Assembly: GCF_030269905.1 (NCBI RefSeq)
Contig: NZ_BSVC01000010.1
Span: 62,001-126,000 of the forward strand
Source of the DNA: Pelosinus sp. IPA-1
GTDB taxonomy: Bacteria; Bacillota; Negativicutes; DSM-13327
Direction: 5' to 3'
DNA: 64,000 bases
Positions within the stretch are counted from its first letter, which is position 1. Every line of letters begins with the position of its first letter. A program made the position numbers and the translations under genes. A model generated the notes under the pieces. It was not told the DNA's origin. It worked only from the letters and a program-made list of their open reading frames with translations, and ran no database searches. Below, one piece after another: positions 8,582 to 16,415 of this stretch.

Positions 8582-9754
8582 TTACAAGAGATTCCCCTTA
8601 TCCCGACTGTTTTCTTCCAGACCAACTGGTAACAGTATTTGAAAAACACTTCCCTCTCCCAACTTACTTTTGACTGCTACCCGGCCGCCATGAATTTCCA
8701 CAAGTTGTTTAACAATAGCCAATCCTAAACCCGATCCACCGCTTTTTCTATCTCGAGACTTGTCCCCTCGATAGAAATGGTCAAAGATATGAGGTATATC
8801 CTCTTGTGCAATACCAGGCCCGTTATCAGTGACTGAAACCTTAAGCCATGATCGACCTTCTATTTCTTCCTGCACTGTAACAACCTTTACAATACTCTTA
8901 GTTGGAGAATAACGAATAGCATTCACTAAAATGTTATAAAATACCTGGTTGAGCCGATCTGCATCCGCTTCAAGCTCCGGCAATTCGTCTAACATACAAT
9001 TCACGCGGATGTCCTTCTCATCCGCTAGCGGTTTAAGCATGTACACTGCCCGACTAACAATTTGATTGACATTAGTGCTACTTTTTTCTAATGCCAACTG
9101 ACGAACTTCGGCTAACGACAAGTCACGAAGGTCTGTAATGAGGCGATTGAGCCGGATAGCTTCTTCATGTAATGAAGAAAGTTGTTCCTGACTCGGTTCA
9201 ATCACACCGTCTACCATCCCCTCTAGGTGTCCTTGAATTATGGCAAGCGGTGTCCGAAGCTCATGAGCGATATTGGCTAAAAATTGTCGGCGCAAGCTGG
9301 CATTGATTGACAACGCCTCAGCCATTCGATTAAAAATAGCAGCCAAATGCCCTACCTCATCTTTTGTTTCCACTGGCACCTTTTGGTCAAAATTACCTTG
9401 CTCAATTTGTTCAGCAGCACGACTCAGATTACGCAATGGAACAGTAATGCTGCGAGCCACTGCATAGCTAGCCGCCAAGCCGGCTGCTAATACAGCCATT
9501 CCCACCCAAATAAGAGACTTGTGGACAGAAGCCAAAAAAGTTTCTTCTGATGGTCCCATGACGAAAGCCACTGTTGAATTGCCAACATCCATATGCTTCA
9601 TCATGCCATTTTGCCCCATTTCCATATTTTGCACTACTAGATATTCTTTGAAATGCTCATTCATCTGCCCGTTCGTCAAGTAGACGAGCAAAAATACCGT
9701 AAATGCCACTGCCAAAAACATCACGCCTGTAATACGGTAAGTAATGCTATTCAT
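8582..9754 (-). CDS. sensor histidine kinase with Met-rich loop
   Basis: A 390-residue membrane histidine kinase when started at the ATG at 9754, which overlaps the end of the response-regulator gene (translational coupling). The longer in-frame start at 9910 would run through the regulator gene and is not credible. Order: TM1 (about 8-27), a periplasmic loop of about 55 residues, TM2 (82-101), HAMP (about 102-155), HisKA with His164 in NIAHELRTPL, then HATPase with N, G1 (DNGPGIA) and G2 (GSGLGLAIV) boxes. The loop is unusually Met-rich (Met31, 44, 46, 51, 52, 55, 66, with His54) and has the pattern MEMGQNGMMKHMD. This suggests direct Cu(I)/Ag(I) sensing, although the loop is far shorter than that of CusS. 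With its partner it is the best candidate to control the TTCAY promoters. Confidence 0.93.
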   Translation of the reverse strand: MNSITYRITGVMFLAVAFTVFLLVYLTNGQMNEHFKEYLVVQNMEMGQNGMMKHMDVGNSTVAFVMGPSEETFLASVHKSLIWVGMAVLAAGLAASYAVARSITVPLRNLSRAAEQIEQGNFDQKVPVETKDEVGHLAAIFNRMAEALSINASLRRQFLANIAHELRTPLAIIQGHLEGMVDGVIEPSQEQLSSLHEEAIRLNRLITDLRDLSLAEVRQLALEKSSTNVNQIVSRAVYMLKPLADEKDIRVNCMLDELPELEADADRLNQVFYNILVNAIRYSPTKSIVKVVTVQEEIEGRSWLKVSVTDNGPGIAQEDIPHIFDHFYRGDKSRDRKSGGSGLGLAIVKQLVEIHGGRVAVKSKLGEGSVFQILLPVGLEENSRDKGNLL

Positions 9755-10442
9755 TTGCTTCACCAGCAAATTTGTAACCAATCCCATATACCGTTTGAAT
9801 ATGCTGAGGTTCCTTTGGGTTAGTCTCAATTTTGCGACGCAAGTTCTTAATATGTGCATCAATGGTCCGTTCATACCCTTCAAAGCTATACCCTTGGATT
9901 TGTTCGACAATCTGCAGGCGACTATATACCTTACCAGTATTGGCCGCTAATAGTTCCATAATTTTAAATTCGGTGGGCGTTACGTCCACAATATGGCCAC
10001 CGTTGGTAACTTGGTGACGTTCTAAGTCAATGATTAGAGTTCCCACTTGAATTGGCTCGCTCCGCACCATCTCTTTATTTGCACGACGCAAAATGGCCTT
10101 GGCGCGAGCGACTACTTCTTTGGGGCTAAAAGGCTTTGTCACATAATCATCAGCACCAATTTCCAGACCGATTAATCTATCACTTTCTTCATCCCGAGCA
10201 GTAAGCATAATGATGGGGATGTCATTATCCTTTCGAATTTTCCGGCAGACATCCAATCCATCAAGACCAGGCAACATCAAATCTAACACCATAATATCTG
10301 GCTTCTTTTCCCGCACTACCTGCAATGCATCTAGCCCATCATTAGCCGAATACGTCATACAGCCTTCTTTTTCAAAATAAGTTCGCAAAAGCTTAACTAG
10401 TTTCACATCATCATCTACAATTAATACTGAATATTGGGCCAT
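9747..10442 (-). CDS. OmpR/PhoB-family response regulator
   Basis: This 231-residue regulator starts at the ATG at 10442 (GAGGGGGG ribosome site). The receiver domain spans residues 1-120, with acidic pocket Asp10-Asp12, phospho-acceptor Asp54 (MVLDLMLPG) and the conserved Lys in VTKPF. The winged-helix Trans_Reg_C domain spans about 130-228 (VTPTEFKIMELLAAN, recognition region YERTIDAHIKNLRRKI). Proteins of this class bind head-to-tail to direct repeats with 10-11 bp period. Exactly such repeats occur in 15 nearby promoters, including the one in front of lemA that would drive this gene. It is followed, overlapping, by the kinase gene. Confidence 0.95.
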   Translation of the reverse strand: MAQYSVLIVDDDVKLVKLLRTYFEKEGCMTYSANDGLDALQVVREKKPDIMVLDLMLPGLDGLDVCRKIRKDNDIPIIMLTARDEESDRLIGLEIGADDYVTKPFSPKEVVARAKAILRRANKEMVRSEPIQVGTLIIDLERHQVTNGGHIVDVTPTEFKIMELLAANTGKVYSRLQIVEQIQGYSFEGYERTIDAHIKNLRRKIETNPKEPQHIQTVYGIGYKFAGEANE

Positions 10443-10527
10443 AAGAAGCCCCCCTCTCACACAACATTCACATTCTACTATTCATCGTTTGACCACTTTC
10501 TTCCTCTTTCGGCAACTTGTCTTACTG

Positions 10528-11085
10528 TTAAAACTTAACTTGCGGCACTTGTTTAGCTCCTTCATCGGCTTTAAAATATTCCATGGAACCAAATCCGTAA
10601 TATCTAGCAAATATACTGGCCGGCAGCGAACGAATGGTTGTGTTATAAAGCTGCACACTTTCGTTATAATCCTTACGAGCCACTGCAATGCGATTTTCAG
10701 TTCCCGATAATTCATCCATCAATGCTCGGAAATTTTTATCCGCTTTCAAATTCGGATAGTTTTCCGCAATTACCAAGAGCCGGCTCAGAGCAGTATTTAA
10801 TTCCCCATTCGCCTCAGCCTTGGCACTCGGTCCTTGGGCACCGCCCAGTTTCGCCCTGGCATCAGCCACCGCCTGAATCGCTTGCTGCTCATGGGCAGCA
10901 TATCCCTTCACCGTACTAACGAGATTGGGGATTAAGTCAGCCCTCCGCTGAAGCTGGTTTTCAATCTGACCCCATTTGCCACCAACGTTTTCACTCATAT
11001 TTATCAAACTGTTATAGCTTGAAATTCCGCCTACAACTAGCATGGTGACTATGGCTATAATGATCCACACAGTCTTATTCATCAT
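10528..11085 (-). CDS. lemA: LemA family membrane-anchored protein
   Basis: A 185-residue LemA protein: one N-terminal transmembrane helix (about 5-23), then a long helical domain with the family signatures KWGQIENQLQRRADLIPNLV and GTENRIAVARKDYNESV and the C-terminal LPASIFARYYGF. LemA proteins sit at the inner membrane and are linked to envelope stress; the exact activity is unknown. The ribosome site GGAGG precedes the ATG. It is the first gene of a likely lemA-regulator-kinase operon (85 nt gap to the regulator). It is often paired with TPM-domain proteins, and one is present at 22118-22870 under the same kind of promoter. Confidence 0.92.
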   Translation of the reverse strand: MMNKTVWIIIAIVTMLVVGGISSYNSLINMSENVGGKWGQIENQLQRRADLIPNLVSTVKGYAAHEQQAIQAVADARAKLGGAQGPSAKAEANGELNTALSRLLVIAENYPNLKADKNFRALMDELSGTENRIAVARKDYNESVQLYNTTIRSLPASIFARYYGFGSMEYFKADEGAKQVPQVKF

Positions 11086-11112
11086 ATTTTCCTCCTTGCC
11101 TTCTTTATCTCT

Positions 11113-11161
11113 AGTATACAGTCATATTGTGAAGAAGTTTTGAAGATCATATGAAAAACTT
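11113..11161 (-). promoter_or_regulatory. TTCAY-repeat promoter, lemA-RR-HK operon
   Basis: Boxes on the plus strand at 11129 (GTGAAGAAGTT), 11140 (TTGAAGATCAT) and 11151 (ATGAAAAACTT). The -10 hexamer TATACT (minus strand) is at 11113-11118 with the constant 10-nt gap. This implies autoregulation of the two-component system. Confidence 0.83.
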
Positions 11162-11201
11162 ATGCTAATTCACAAGGTTTTCCCAATTTCTATGGCAATC
11201 A

Positions 11202-11229
11202 AATAGCCCTTCCGTATGGAAGGGCTATT
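11202..11229 (-). terminator. terminator of His-rich peptide gene
   Basis: A 12-bp perfect stem (11202-11213 with 11218-11229) and 4-nt loop, ending 5 nt from the stop codon at 11234. Confidence 0.7.
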
Positions 11230-11233
11230 ACTA

Positions 11234-11422
11234 TTACATGTGATGACCAGAATGCTCGTTACCACCGTCTTTCGGAGCATCCTGGGGCGGTGCTGGCTGC
11301 TCTTGGTTTGTCTCTTCGGCGGCAAATACCGTAGCCGTGGTCGGCAGCAAAACCGTACCCGATATAAATACTGCTGTTAACGCAGCAAAAATGATTCCTG
11401 TTACTTTTTTATTCATTGTCAT
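11234..11422 (-). CDS. small secreted His/Met-tailed peptide
   Basis: Start chosen at the ATG at 11422 because GGGGAG lies 6 nt upstream; this gives 62 residues. A signal peptide (about 1-34, ending VFA-AEE) leaves a mature peptide of under 30 residues, rich in Pro, Glu and Gln and ending GGNEHSGHHM. The HxxHH-M end is a plausible Cu or Ni ligand set. It is monocistronic with its own four-repeat TTCAY promoter and terminator. No family recognised; a periplasmic metal chelator is the simplest guess. Confidence 0.75.
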   Translation of the reverse strand: MTMNKKVTGIIFAALTAVFISGTVLLPTTATVFAAEETNQEQPAPPQDAPKDGGNEHSGHHM

Positions 11423-11527
11423 TATTCTCCCCATTCCTCTTTTTGTTATTCTCTATGTACTCCTATAGCGCTATGTCCACTTTTTAAACCCCAAAGCTTA
11501 TAATTCTTACTGGTTTATATAGTTTTT

Positions 11528-11587
11528 ATTATACTAAACATATGTGAAGAACTTATGAAGAAAGTTTGAAGAACTTATGAAATTTCT
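11528..11587 (-). promoter_or_regulatory. TTCAY-repeat promoter, His-rich peptide
   Basis: Boxes on the plus strand at 11544, 11555 and 11566, with a weaker fourth at 11577. The -10 hexamer TATAAT (consensus, minus strand) is at 11528-11533. Confidence 0.85.
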
Positions 11588-11640
11588 TCTAATAGTATTA
11601 AAGAATCATCTTATTAAGCATCTATACCTTAATACCCTTA

Positions 11641-11670
11641 AAAAAGGATGGTCAATGTATCATCCTTTTT
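11641..11670. terminator. hairpin after TVP38 gene
   Basis: A 10-bp stem (11641-11650 with 11661-11670) with T-runs on both strands, so it may terminate in both directions. It lies 50 nt past the stop codon at 11723. Confidence 0.65.
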
Positions 11671-11722
11671 TCTCCTAGATACCATGTTTCGCTTTTACTA
11701 CAACCAATGCCTATTTATTTGC

Positions 11723-12400
11723 TTATGCATTCCCATGTTGCACTTTGCTTCGCCTATACCACCATAAAGCTAGATATACTCCGACCACTAAAACTGCTAC
11801 TACAATGAGCCGTGTCATATTTTCCCCAGCAAATACAATATCATGGCCAAGTAAGACTTTAATCACTACTGGTGGTAATTTACCAATGATTGTCGCCAGA
11901 ATAAAATCCCGAAAGGACATGCGACTAATGGCTGCAACGGCTGTAATAATACCCGATGGAGCTAATGGAAGCAAACGAGCTATTAATAAAGCCTTAAAAC
12001 CATTGGCTGCGCTGTAATCATCCACCTGCTTAAGATACTTACTTTTAGTAATCCATCCTTCCACTACCTGACGAAAGAAATGCCGGGCGAAAATAAACAT
12101 GACTAGTGCCCCAATCACTTCTCCTGACCAAGAAATGACAATACCCCAAAATAGCCCATAGATGATGCCTGCTGCCCCAGATAAAATCATAAAGGGAAAA
12201 ACAATCGTAAAAGTCATAACCACAAATAGGGCCAGTGTTATCACTACCGACCATCCGCCAAAAGAACGTAAGTAATCAGCTAAGGCAGCAATATCACCAT
12301 GCTTAATGATGCCATATGCTTCTTGAAAAAACTCGGGCTGCCACAAATAGGTCAGCCCGATTGCTGCAATAATAACTAACCAGCCCCACAATTTATTCAT
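11723..12400 (-). CDS. TVP38/TMEM64 (DedA-like) membrane protein
   Basis: A 225-residue polytopic membrane protein of the SNARE-associated/TVP38 family. About six hydrophobic segments are visible, with the family core GxxxGxxxGxxxxxxG-type stretch (ILSGAAGIIYGLFWG), the FARHFFR segment and the LLPLAPSGIITAVAAISRM re-entrant region. Relatives act as flippases or are linked to metal (selenite, Cu) and envelope stress tolerance. The start at 12400 has GGAAG 7-8 nt upstream. It is monocistronic with its own TTCAY-repeat promoter. Confidence 0.88.
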   Translation of the reverse strand: MNKLWGWLVIIAAIGLTYLWQPEFFQEAYGIIKHGDIAALADYLRSFGGWSVVITLALFVVMTFTIVFPFMILSGAAGIIYGLFWGIVISWSGEVIGALVMFIFARHFFRQVVEGWITKSKYLKQVDDYSAANGFKALLIARLLPLAPSGIITAVAAISRMSFRDFILATIIGKLPPVVIKVLLGHDIVFAGENMTRLIVVAVLVVGVYLALWWYRRSKVQHGNA

Positions 12401-12437
12401 AAATAATCTTCCTTTTTTATAATAATGATTTATTTAT

Positions 12438-12486
12438 ACTGTAGCAATAATTTATGAATAACTTATGAAGAACATTTGAAAAAGTT
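12438..12486 (-). promoter_or_regulatory. TTCAY-repeat promoter, TVP38 gene
   Basis: Boxes on the plus strand at 12454 (ATGAATAACTT), 12465 (ATGAAGAACAT) and 12476 (TTGAAAAAGTT). At the constant 10-nt distance the hexamer is TACAGT (12438-12443), weaker than in the other promoters. An alternative TATAAA lies 5 nt further downstream. Confidence 0.72.
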
Positions 12487-12499
12487 GTGTTTTCTTTAA

Positions 12500-12529
12500 G
12501 AAAGGACTTAGCCTCTACCAAGTCCTTTC
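12500..12529 (-). terminator. hairpin after YncE-like fragment
   Basis: A 10-bp stem (12500-12509 with 12520-12529), immediately after the stop codon of the propeller fragment. Confidence 0.6.
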
Positions 12530-12535
12530 GTACTA

Positions 12536-12835
12536 CTAGGGCTTATACGTAATTCCATTGGGTATTTCACCTACTGCTACCGTTCCTATCACCTTGTTGG
12601 TATTATTGTCAATTACACTAACAGTATTCTCATACATATTGGTTACGTACACAAACTTATTGTCATTGCTGGTAACTATCCCATGGGTACCTTTACCTGT
12701 AGGAACATTTTGCACAACATTATAGGACTTTGCATCAATCACTGTCACATTATTAGACTCATTATTGGTAAGAAGCACATATTTACCATCCGGTGAGACT
12801 TGAACATTATGGACCTCACATAGTAAACTTAGCAC
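12536..12835 (-). pseudogene. truncated YncE-like beta-propeller
   Basis: The frame encodes 99 residues that align to the C-terminal blades of YVTN/YncE-type seven-bladed propellers: VQVSPDGKYVLLTNN, VTVIDAKSYNVV, YVTNMYENTVSVID, GEIPNGITYKP. A full protein has about 300 residues with a signal peptide; here the first four or more blades and any export signal are missing. The apparent GTG start has no convincing ribosome site. The end of the protein is intact and followed by a terminator. I therefore call it a 5'-deleted remnant rather than a functional gene. Confidence 0.75.
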
Positions 12836-12858
12836 CCAATCATTGTATCTTGAATCAA

Positions 12859-13158
12859 TTAGATTCCCAAAGCCAACAGTTGCTTATAAAAAAATATTCC
12901 TTCCACTTTCACAGTAACTTTTTTAAATGAGCTTGTCATAGAGTCTGGATAATACGCTTCAATACCATTAATATTTATTTTGTTATACGTGTCAATGTCA
13001 AAAGGGCTAACACCTAGTTTTACCAACGGGAAGACTCCTCCCCCTACGCTACACCCGCAATTCGCGCCTTCTCTTTTGCCAACACCGAGAGTAATAGCTT
13101 TATCCTGATTTTTCTTTGCAATATAGTCACAAGCCGTTGGTTCAATATAAATTTCCAT
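12859..13158 (-). CDS. CC/Se-motif (HesB-like) small protein
   Basis: A 99-residue protein starting at the ATG at 13158 (GTGAGG site upstream). It has a GANCGCSVGGG motif with Cys near residue 11 and the CxC pair near 37-39, and resembles the HesB/IscA-related CC/Se-motif family that often carries selenocysteine in place of one Cys. Here both are ordinary Cys codons. The C-terminal half is KVTVKVEGIFFYKQLLALGI. Its position next to a propeller fragment and a multicopper oxidase fits a metal or redox role, but no activity is established. It has no TTCAY promoter. Confidence 0.6.
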   Translation of the reverse strand: MEIYIEPTACDYIAKKNQDKAITLGVGKREGANCGCSVGGGVFPLVKLGVSPFDIDTYNKININGIEAYYPDSMTSSFKKVTVKVEGIFFYKQLLALGI

Positions 13159-13189
13159 ATGCAATAACCTCACTTATAAAGTAGACTTG

Positions 13190-13300
13190 ATTCAGATGGA
13201 GTTCTATTCTTAGTCGCACTTATCCAGGACTTAGCCGCTCTTAACTCCTACTTGTATAAGATGGGAGTCTTAGAGTGGTTTAGTCATCGGATAAAATTAA
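13190..13300 (-). repeat. hairpin plus TAAGAGCGGCTAAG element
   Basis: On the minus strand a hairpin (ACTCCC...GGAGT, with a TTATACAAG loop) is followed by TAAGAGCGGCTAAG and, 11 nt on, by TAAGTGCGACTAAG. The same order, hairpin then TAAGAGCGACTAAG, occurs twice at 54117-54395. No gene is visible here. It may be a structured RNA or the end of a mobile sequence. Confidence 0.5.
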
Positions 13301-13341
13301 CCCTATCTCGCATAAAAACGTCCTGACCTATAGGTAAAATA

Positions 13342-14784
13342 TCATTTCGCTACGATACTTGTCATCATTCCGCCATCCTCATGGTCAAGTATATGACAAT
13401 GCAACATCCACGTTCCCGGATTAGTCATGGTAAAGGCAATATCCACATACTCGCCAGCAGGCACATTAACTGTATCCTTCCAGGTTTCCCGGTCAGGTTT
13501 TCTACCATTCAGAGAAACAATCTGAAACGCTGTTCCATGAATGTGAATGGGATGGTCCATTTTTTCCGCTGTAGTTACATCCTTGTTCCATAAACGGATT
13601 TTAACAACTTGGTCCAATTTTACCTGTAAAGGCTCGGTATCAGGATAGGACTTGCCGTTGATCGTCCAGCGCATCATGCTAGCCATAGAACCTGACTCGT
13701 TGGCTGGCATTACTGGCATGGACATAGCCGCCATATCATGCCCACCGCCATGGCTCATTGGTGCGTTTGCGGCATTACTAGATTGTTCTTTAGCTGTCAT
13801 ATCCATAACCGAGTTAAGTTCCAGTGTAAAATCAGGGGTACGGTTATCGATCCCTGGTATACTTCTTGATTGCGGGGGAACATAAGGTGATCCTACCGTT
13901 GCAACCTGACCCGCTTGATAATTTATCGGAATTTTAATCCCCAGTTCGCTACGCTCACTTTCAATAACATAACTTTTTCCTTCCTCTCCTGTTGCCGCTA
14001 CTTCGGCATCAATACGTTCACCTGGTGAAAGGGTGATAGCATCGGTTTCATAAGGTTCTACCAATGGATGACCGTCGGTATGAGTTACACAGAACTTATG
14101 ACCACTAATTTTAATTGTATGCACGGCAGCGGTAGATGCATTGATAAAACGCAGCTTGTGTAATTCCCCTTTATGAAACACTAATGGCTCAACAGCCGGG
14201 CTCGCTTTTCCGTTCACTGTCTCAACATTGCCGAATCTCTCCATATCCCCTCTAGCCGTACCTTGTAAGCGGTTACCATTGACATCAAGATACCAGTCAT
14301 CCAAAACTAGTACATGATCGCCACTATATAAGTCATCCTCCGGCGCTTTAACAATAAACGGGGCATATAGACCATTGTCAACTTGGTCTAGTACCGGACG
14401 GTAGTGGGAATGATACCAGTATGTTCCAGACTCATTCACCTTAAAAGAATAGTTAAAGCTCTCGCCTGGTTTAATGGTTTTTCCTGGCCCGTCCTGATCA
14501 TTAGGAACAGTTAGGCCATGCCAGTGAATATTCGTTGCATTTGGCAGATTGTTAGTGCCGGAAATACGAACAGTATCGCCTTTCTTCACTACTATTGGCA
14601 TACCTGGAACACTGCCCCCATAACTCCAAACTTTTGTGGTCAATCCTGGCCGTATTTCCCACTCAACTTCCTTTATATCTACTTTAAATTCCGCCGCTTT
14701 TGCTTGTAGTGTAGAAAAGTAAAAAGCTCCACCTACAACTGACAATACAACAGCAAACAAAATACCTTTTTTTATGGAAATCAT
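13342..14784 (-). CDS. secreted multicopper oxidase (CueO/SufI type)
   Basis: A 480-residue three-cupredoxin oxidase, probably oxidising periplasmic Cu(I) to Cu(II). An N-terminal signal or anchor covers about residues 8-30. All four copper-ligand motifs are present: HWHG (His87, His89), HSH (His125, His127), HPIHIHG (His411, His414, His416) and HCHILDHEDGGM (His462, Cys463, His464, His468, axial Met473). A Met/His segment at about 343-371 (MSHGGGHDMAAMSMPVMP) corresponds in position to the Met-rich insert of CueO that binds extra Cu(I). It has its own three-repeat TTCAY promoter. An O2-dependent enzyme in an apparent anaerobe points to defence during air exposure. Confidence 0.93.
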   Translation of the reverse strand: MISIKKGILFAVVLSVVGGAFYFSTLQAKAAEFKVDIKEVEWEIRPGLTTKVWSYGGSVPGMPIVVKKGDTVRISGTNNLPNATNIHWHGLTVPNDQDGPGKTIKPGESFNYSFKVNESGTYWYHSHYRPVLDQVDNGLYAPFIVKAPEDDLYSGDHVLVLDDWYLDVNGNRLQGTARGDMERFGNVETVNGKASPAVEPLVFHKGELHKLRFINASTAAVHTIKISGHKFCVTHTDGHPLVEPYETDAITLSPGERIDAEVAATGEEGKSYVIESERSELGIKIPINYQAGQVATVGSPYVPPQSRSIPGIDNRTPDFTLELNSVMDMTAKEQSSNAANAPMSHGGGHDMAAMSMPVMPANESGSMASMMRWTINGKSYPDTEPLQVKLDQVVKIRLWNKDVTTAEKMDHPIHIHGTAFQIVSLNGRKPDRETWKDTVNVPAGEYVDIAFTMTNPGTWMLHCHILDHEDGGMMTSIVAK

Positions 14785-14866
14785 TCTTCTCGCCTCCTTT
14801 TTCCTCTTCGTTTGTTAGATCATATTAATTGTCTCTAGTAATTAAGCAAATAAAGTTTTTATTCTT

Positions 14867-14915
14867 AGCATACAATAATAATGTGAATAACTGATGAAGA
14901 TCTCTTGAAGAACTG
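14867..14915 (-). promoter_or_regulatory. TTCAY-repeat promoter, multicopper oxidase
   Basis: Boxes on the plus strand at 14883 (GTGAATAACTG), 14894 (ATGAAGATCTC) and 14905 (TTGAAGAACTG). The -10 hexamer TATGCT (minus strand) is at 14867-14872. Confidence 0.8.
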
Positions 14916-14929
14916 ATAAAACTTCTGAT

Positions 14930-15259
14930 AATCTGCTTATCATTGAAAAATCCATCAATAATAACAAAAGAAATGGTTAGAATCTTTGTGAAGAATCCTG
15001 AGCACTCCATTAATAATCGCCTGTAATAAATTTACGATCCATAAATCGAATGGAGTTAACCGACTTCCGACTTTCTGTCAGTGTGCAGTTAATCTGAATC
15101 TACGGGTACTTTTTTGATTGAAATTTCAGTGATGGGTAGGCAATACATTGATCTTATTCTTCGCTGCCATCGTCGAATTTTATAGCCAGTCCCAACCTTA
15201 GCACATTAGTTACCACCGCTACAGAGCAAATATCTCAACGGCCTTACAATCATGGGCAT
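14930..15259. other. non-coding stretch, nothing recognised
   Basis: Between the oxidase promoter and the terminator of the next hydrolase I see no credible gene, RNA or repeat. Around 15060-15125 the minus strand carries a GTAGATTCAGATTAACTG stretch loosely similar to bases near 13190, which could be decayed repeat sequence. Confidence 0.4.
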
Positions 15260-15293
15260 AAAAAAGCTGCCGGAGTTATCCGACAGCTTTTTT
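15260..15293 (-). terminator. terminator of PG-binding NlpC/P60 gene
   Basis: A 15-bp stem with A/T-rich base (15260-15274 with 15279-15293) and 4-nt loop; U-run on the minus-strand transcript. Confidence 0.8.
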
Positions 15294-15297
15294 AAAA

Positions 15298-15987
15298 TTA
15301 ACGTAGTATTCGTTTCGCCCCAATATATCTTGGTGCCCAGTAGGAATTGTCCATGCGAGCAATCGATACACCTTGGCTTGATGACGAATTAATAAACAGG
15401 CCATTACCAATGTAGATACCATTGTGTGATGGTCCTGGTGCATATGTAGTAAAAAACACCATATCTCCCGGCTGCAGGTTGTCATAGCTAACAGGAACAC
15501 CTAATTCGTACTGCTCATCGGCAGTGCGTGGCAGGTTTATGCCATTTAGCCTGAAAACATACTGGGTGAAGCCCGAACAATCGAATCCTTCCGGAGTATC
15601 TCCGCCCCACAAATATGGAATTCCTTGAAGCCTTTTACTTGTTTGAATGATGTTGTCTATAAGGTACCGGCTTCTCTGGCCCCGGCTAACTTGGCTGTTG
15701 CCGCTCCGCAAGGCATCCCATGTCTGATAACCAACGATACCGTCAGCATCTAGTCCGCTATTTGTTTGAAAGTTTTCAACAGCTGCCTCAGTCAAATTCC
15801 CATAAACGCCATCGGCACTCGGAATGTTATAGCCGAGACTTTGTAACCGTTCCTGAAGAAAAGTTACCTCAGATCCCCTATCTCCAGGCCGAAGAATATC
15901 TGCTGCTTGAACTCCTACCGGAGTTAACAAAGCAAATGAAATCGCTACTGCAATGGATGCGATGACTTTTGGTATAAACGTATTCAC
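15298..15987 (-). CDS. PG-binding NlpC/P60 endopeptidase
   Basis: A GTG at 15987 is the preferred start (AAAGGCGG 8 nt upstream); the frame extends further upstream only into the riboswitch. The 229-residue protein has a signal peptide (to VQA-AD), a PG_binding_1 domain (about 30-90, ILRPGDRGSEVTFLQERLQ and DGIVGYQTWDAL) and a C-terminal NlpC/P60 domain with DCSG Cys and SHNGIYIG His. The third catalytic position is Asn (FINSS), where the paralogue at 1191 has His. Expression is doubly controlled: a TTCAY-repeat promoter starts the transcript, and a c-di-AMP (ydaO-type) riboswitch lies in the leader. Wall hydrolases are typical targets of that riboswitch. Confidence 0.92.
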   Translation of the reverse strand: MNTFIPKVIASIAVAISFALLTPVGVQAADILRPGDRGSEVTFLQERLQSLGYNIPSADGVYGNLTEAAVENFQTNSGLDADGIVGYQTWDALRSGNSQVSRGQRSRYLIDNIIQTSKRLQGIPYLWGGDTPEGFDCSGFTQYVFRLNGINLPRTADEQYELGVPVSYDNLQPGDMVFFTTYAPGPSHNGIYIGNGLFINSSSSQGVSIARMDNSYWAPRYIGAKRILR

Positions 15988-15999
15988 TCTTGTTCCGCC

Positions 16000-16120
16000 T
16001 TTCTTCGCCTCCGGAGTTAGCTGTCGGGTTAGGGTCAGGCAATGCAACCCTGCGATAAAACGCTTCACCCCAAAAACTTGGGTCCTCCGTACCTATACAG
16101 GATTCGGCGTATGTACTGTA
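16000..16120 (-). ncRNA. c-di-AMP riboswitch (ydaO/yuaA type)
   Basis: The minus strand of this leader shows the conserved ydaO blocks in order: ACGCCGAATCCTG (about 16112-16097), GGTACGGAGGACCCAA, TTGGGGTGAA, GCAGGG, then CCCGACAGCTAACTCCGGAGGCG (16029-16006). It lies directly in front of an NlpC/P60 wall hydrolase, the classical target of this riboswitch class, which usually turns expression off at high c-di-AMP. I see no strong terminator between it and the start, so control of translation or processing is possible. Confidence 0.88.
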
Positions 16121-16254
16121 AGCCTCTAAATTCACCTCCTTAAATATAAACACCACCAGTCACCCCAGCGAAGTGTATATACACTGGCTTCTAAGAGGAA
16201 ATTACTCCACCAGGGCCAAACTGCAAGTGGGTGTATTCCAAGTGGGATATAACT

Positions 16255-16303
16255 ACTATACCAAAAAAGTATGAATTTTTTATGAAGATCATGTGAAATT
16301 TTA
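16255..16303 (-). promoter_or_regulatory. TTCAY-repeat promoter, NlpC/P60 gene
   Basis: Boxes on the plus strand at 16271 (ATGAATTTTTT), 16282 (ATGAAGATCAT) and 16293 (GTGAAATTTTA). The -10 hexamer TATAGT (minus strand) is at 16255-16260. The transcript would carry about 260 nt of leader including the riboswitch. Confidence 0.8.
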
Positions 16304-16415
16304 TGGACTGGTTAATATTTCAGTTAACAAAAGGCATGCTTATAATAATAACAATAAGGAGGACTAATCTTGGACGGAAAGGGGCCTATCTCTACTTATT
16401 TTCATTGCAACAATT

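Noticed and set aside
9755-9910. Longer start for the histidine kinase
   Set aside because: The extra 52 codons overlap the response-regulator gene and would put a non-membrane segment before TM1.
10443-10527. TTCAY boxes between lemA and the response regulator
   Set aside because: TTCAC and TTCAT are present but 14 bp apart and in the opposite orientation, so they do not fit the motif.
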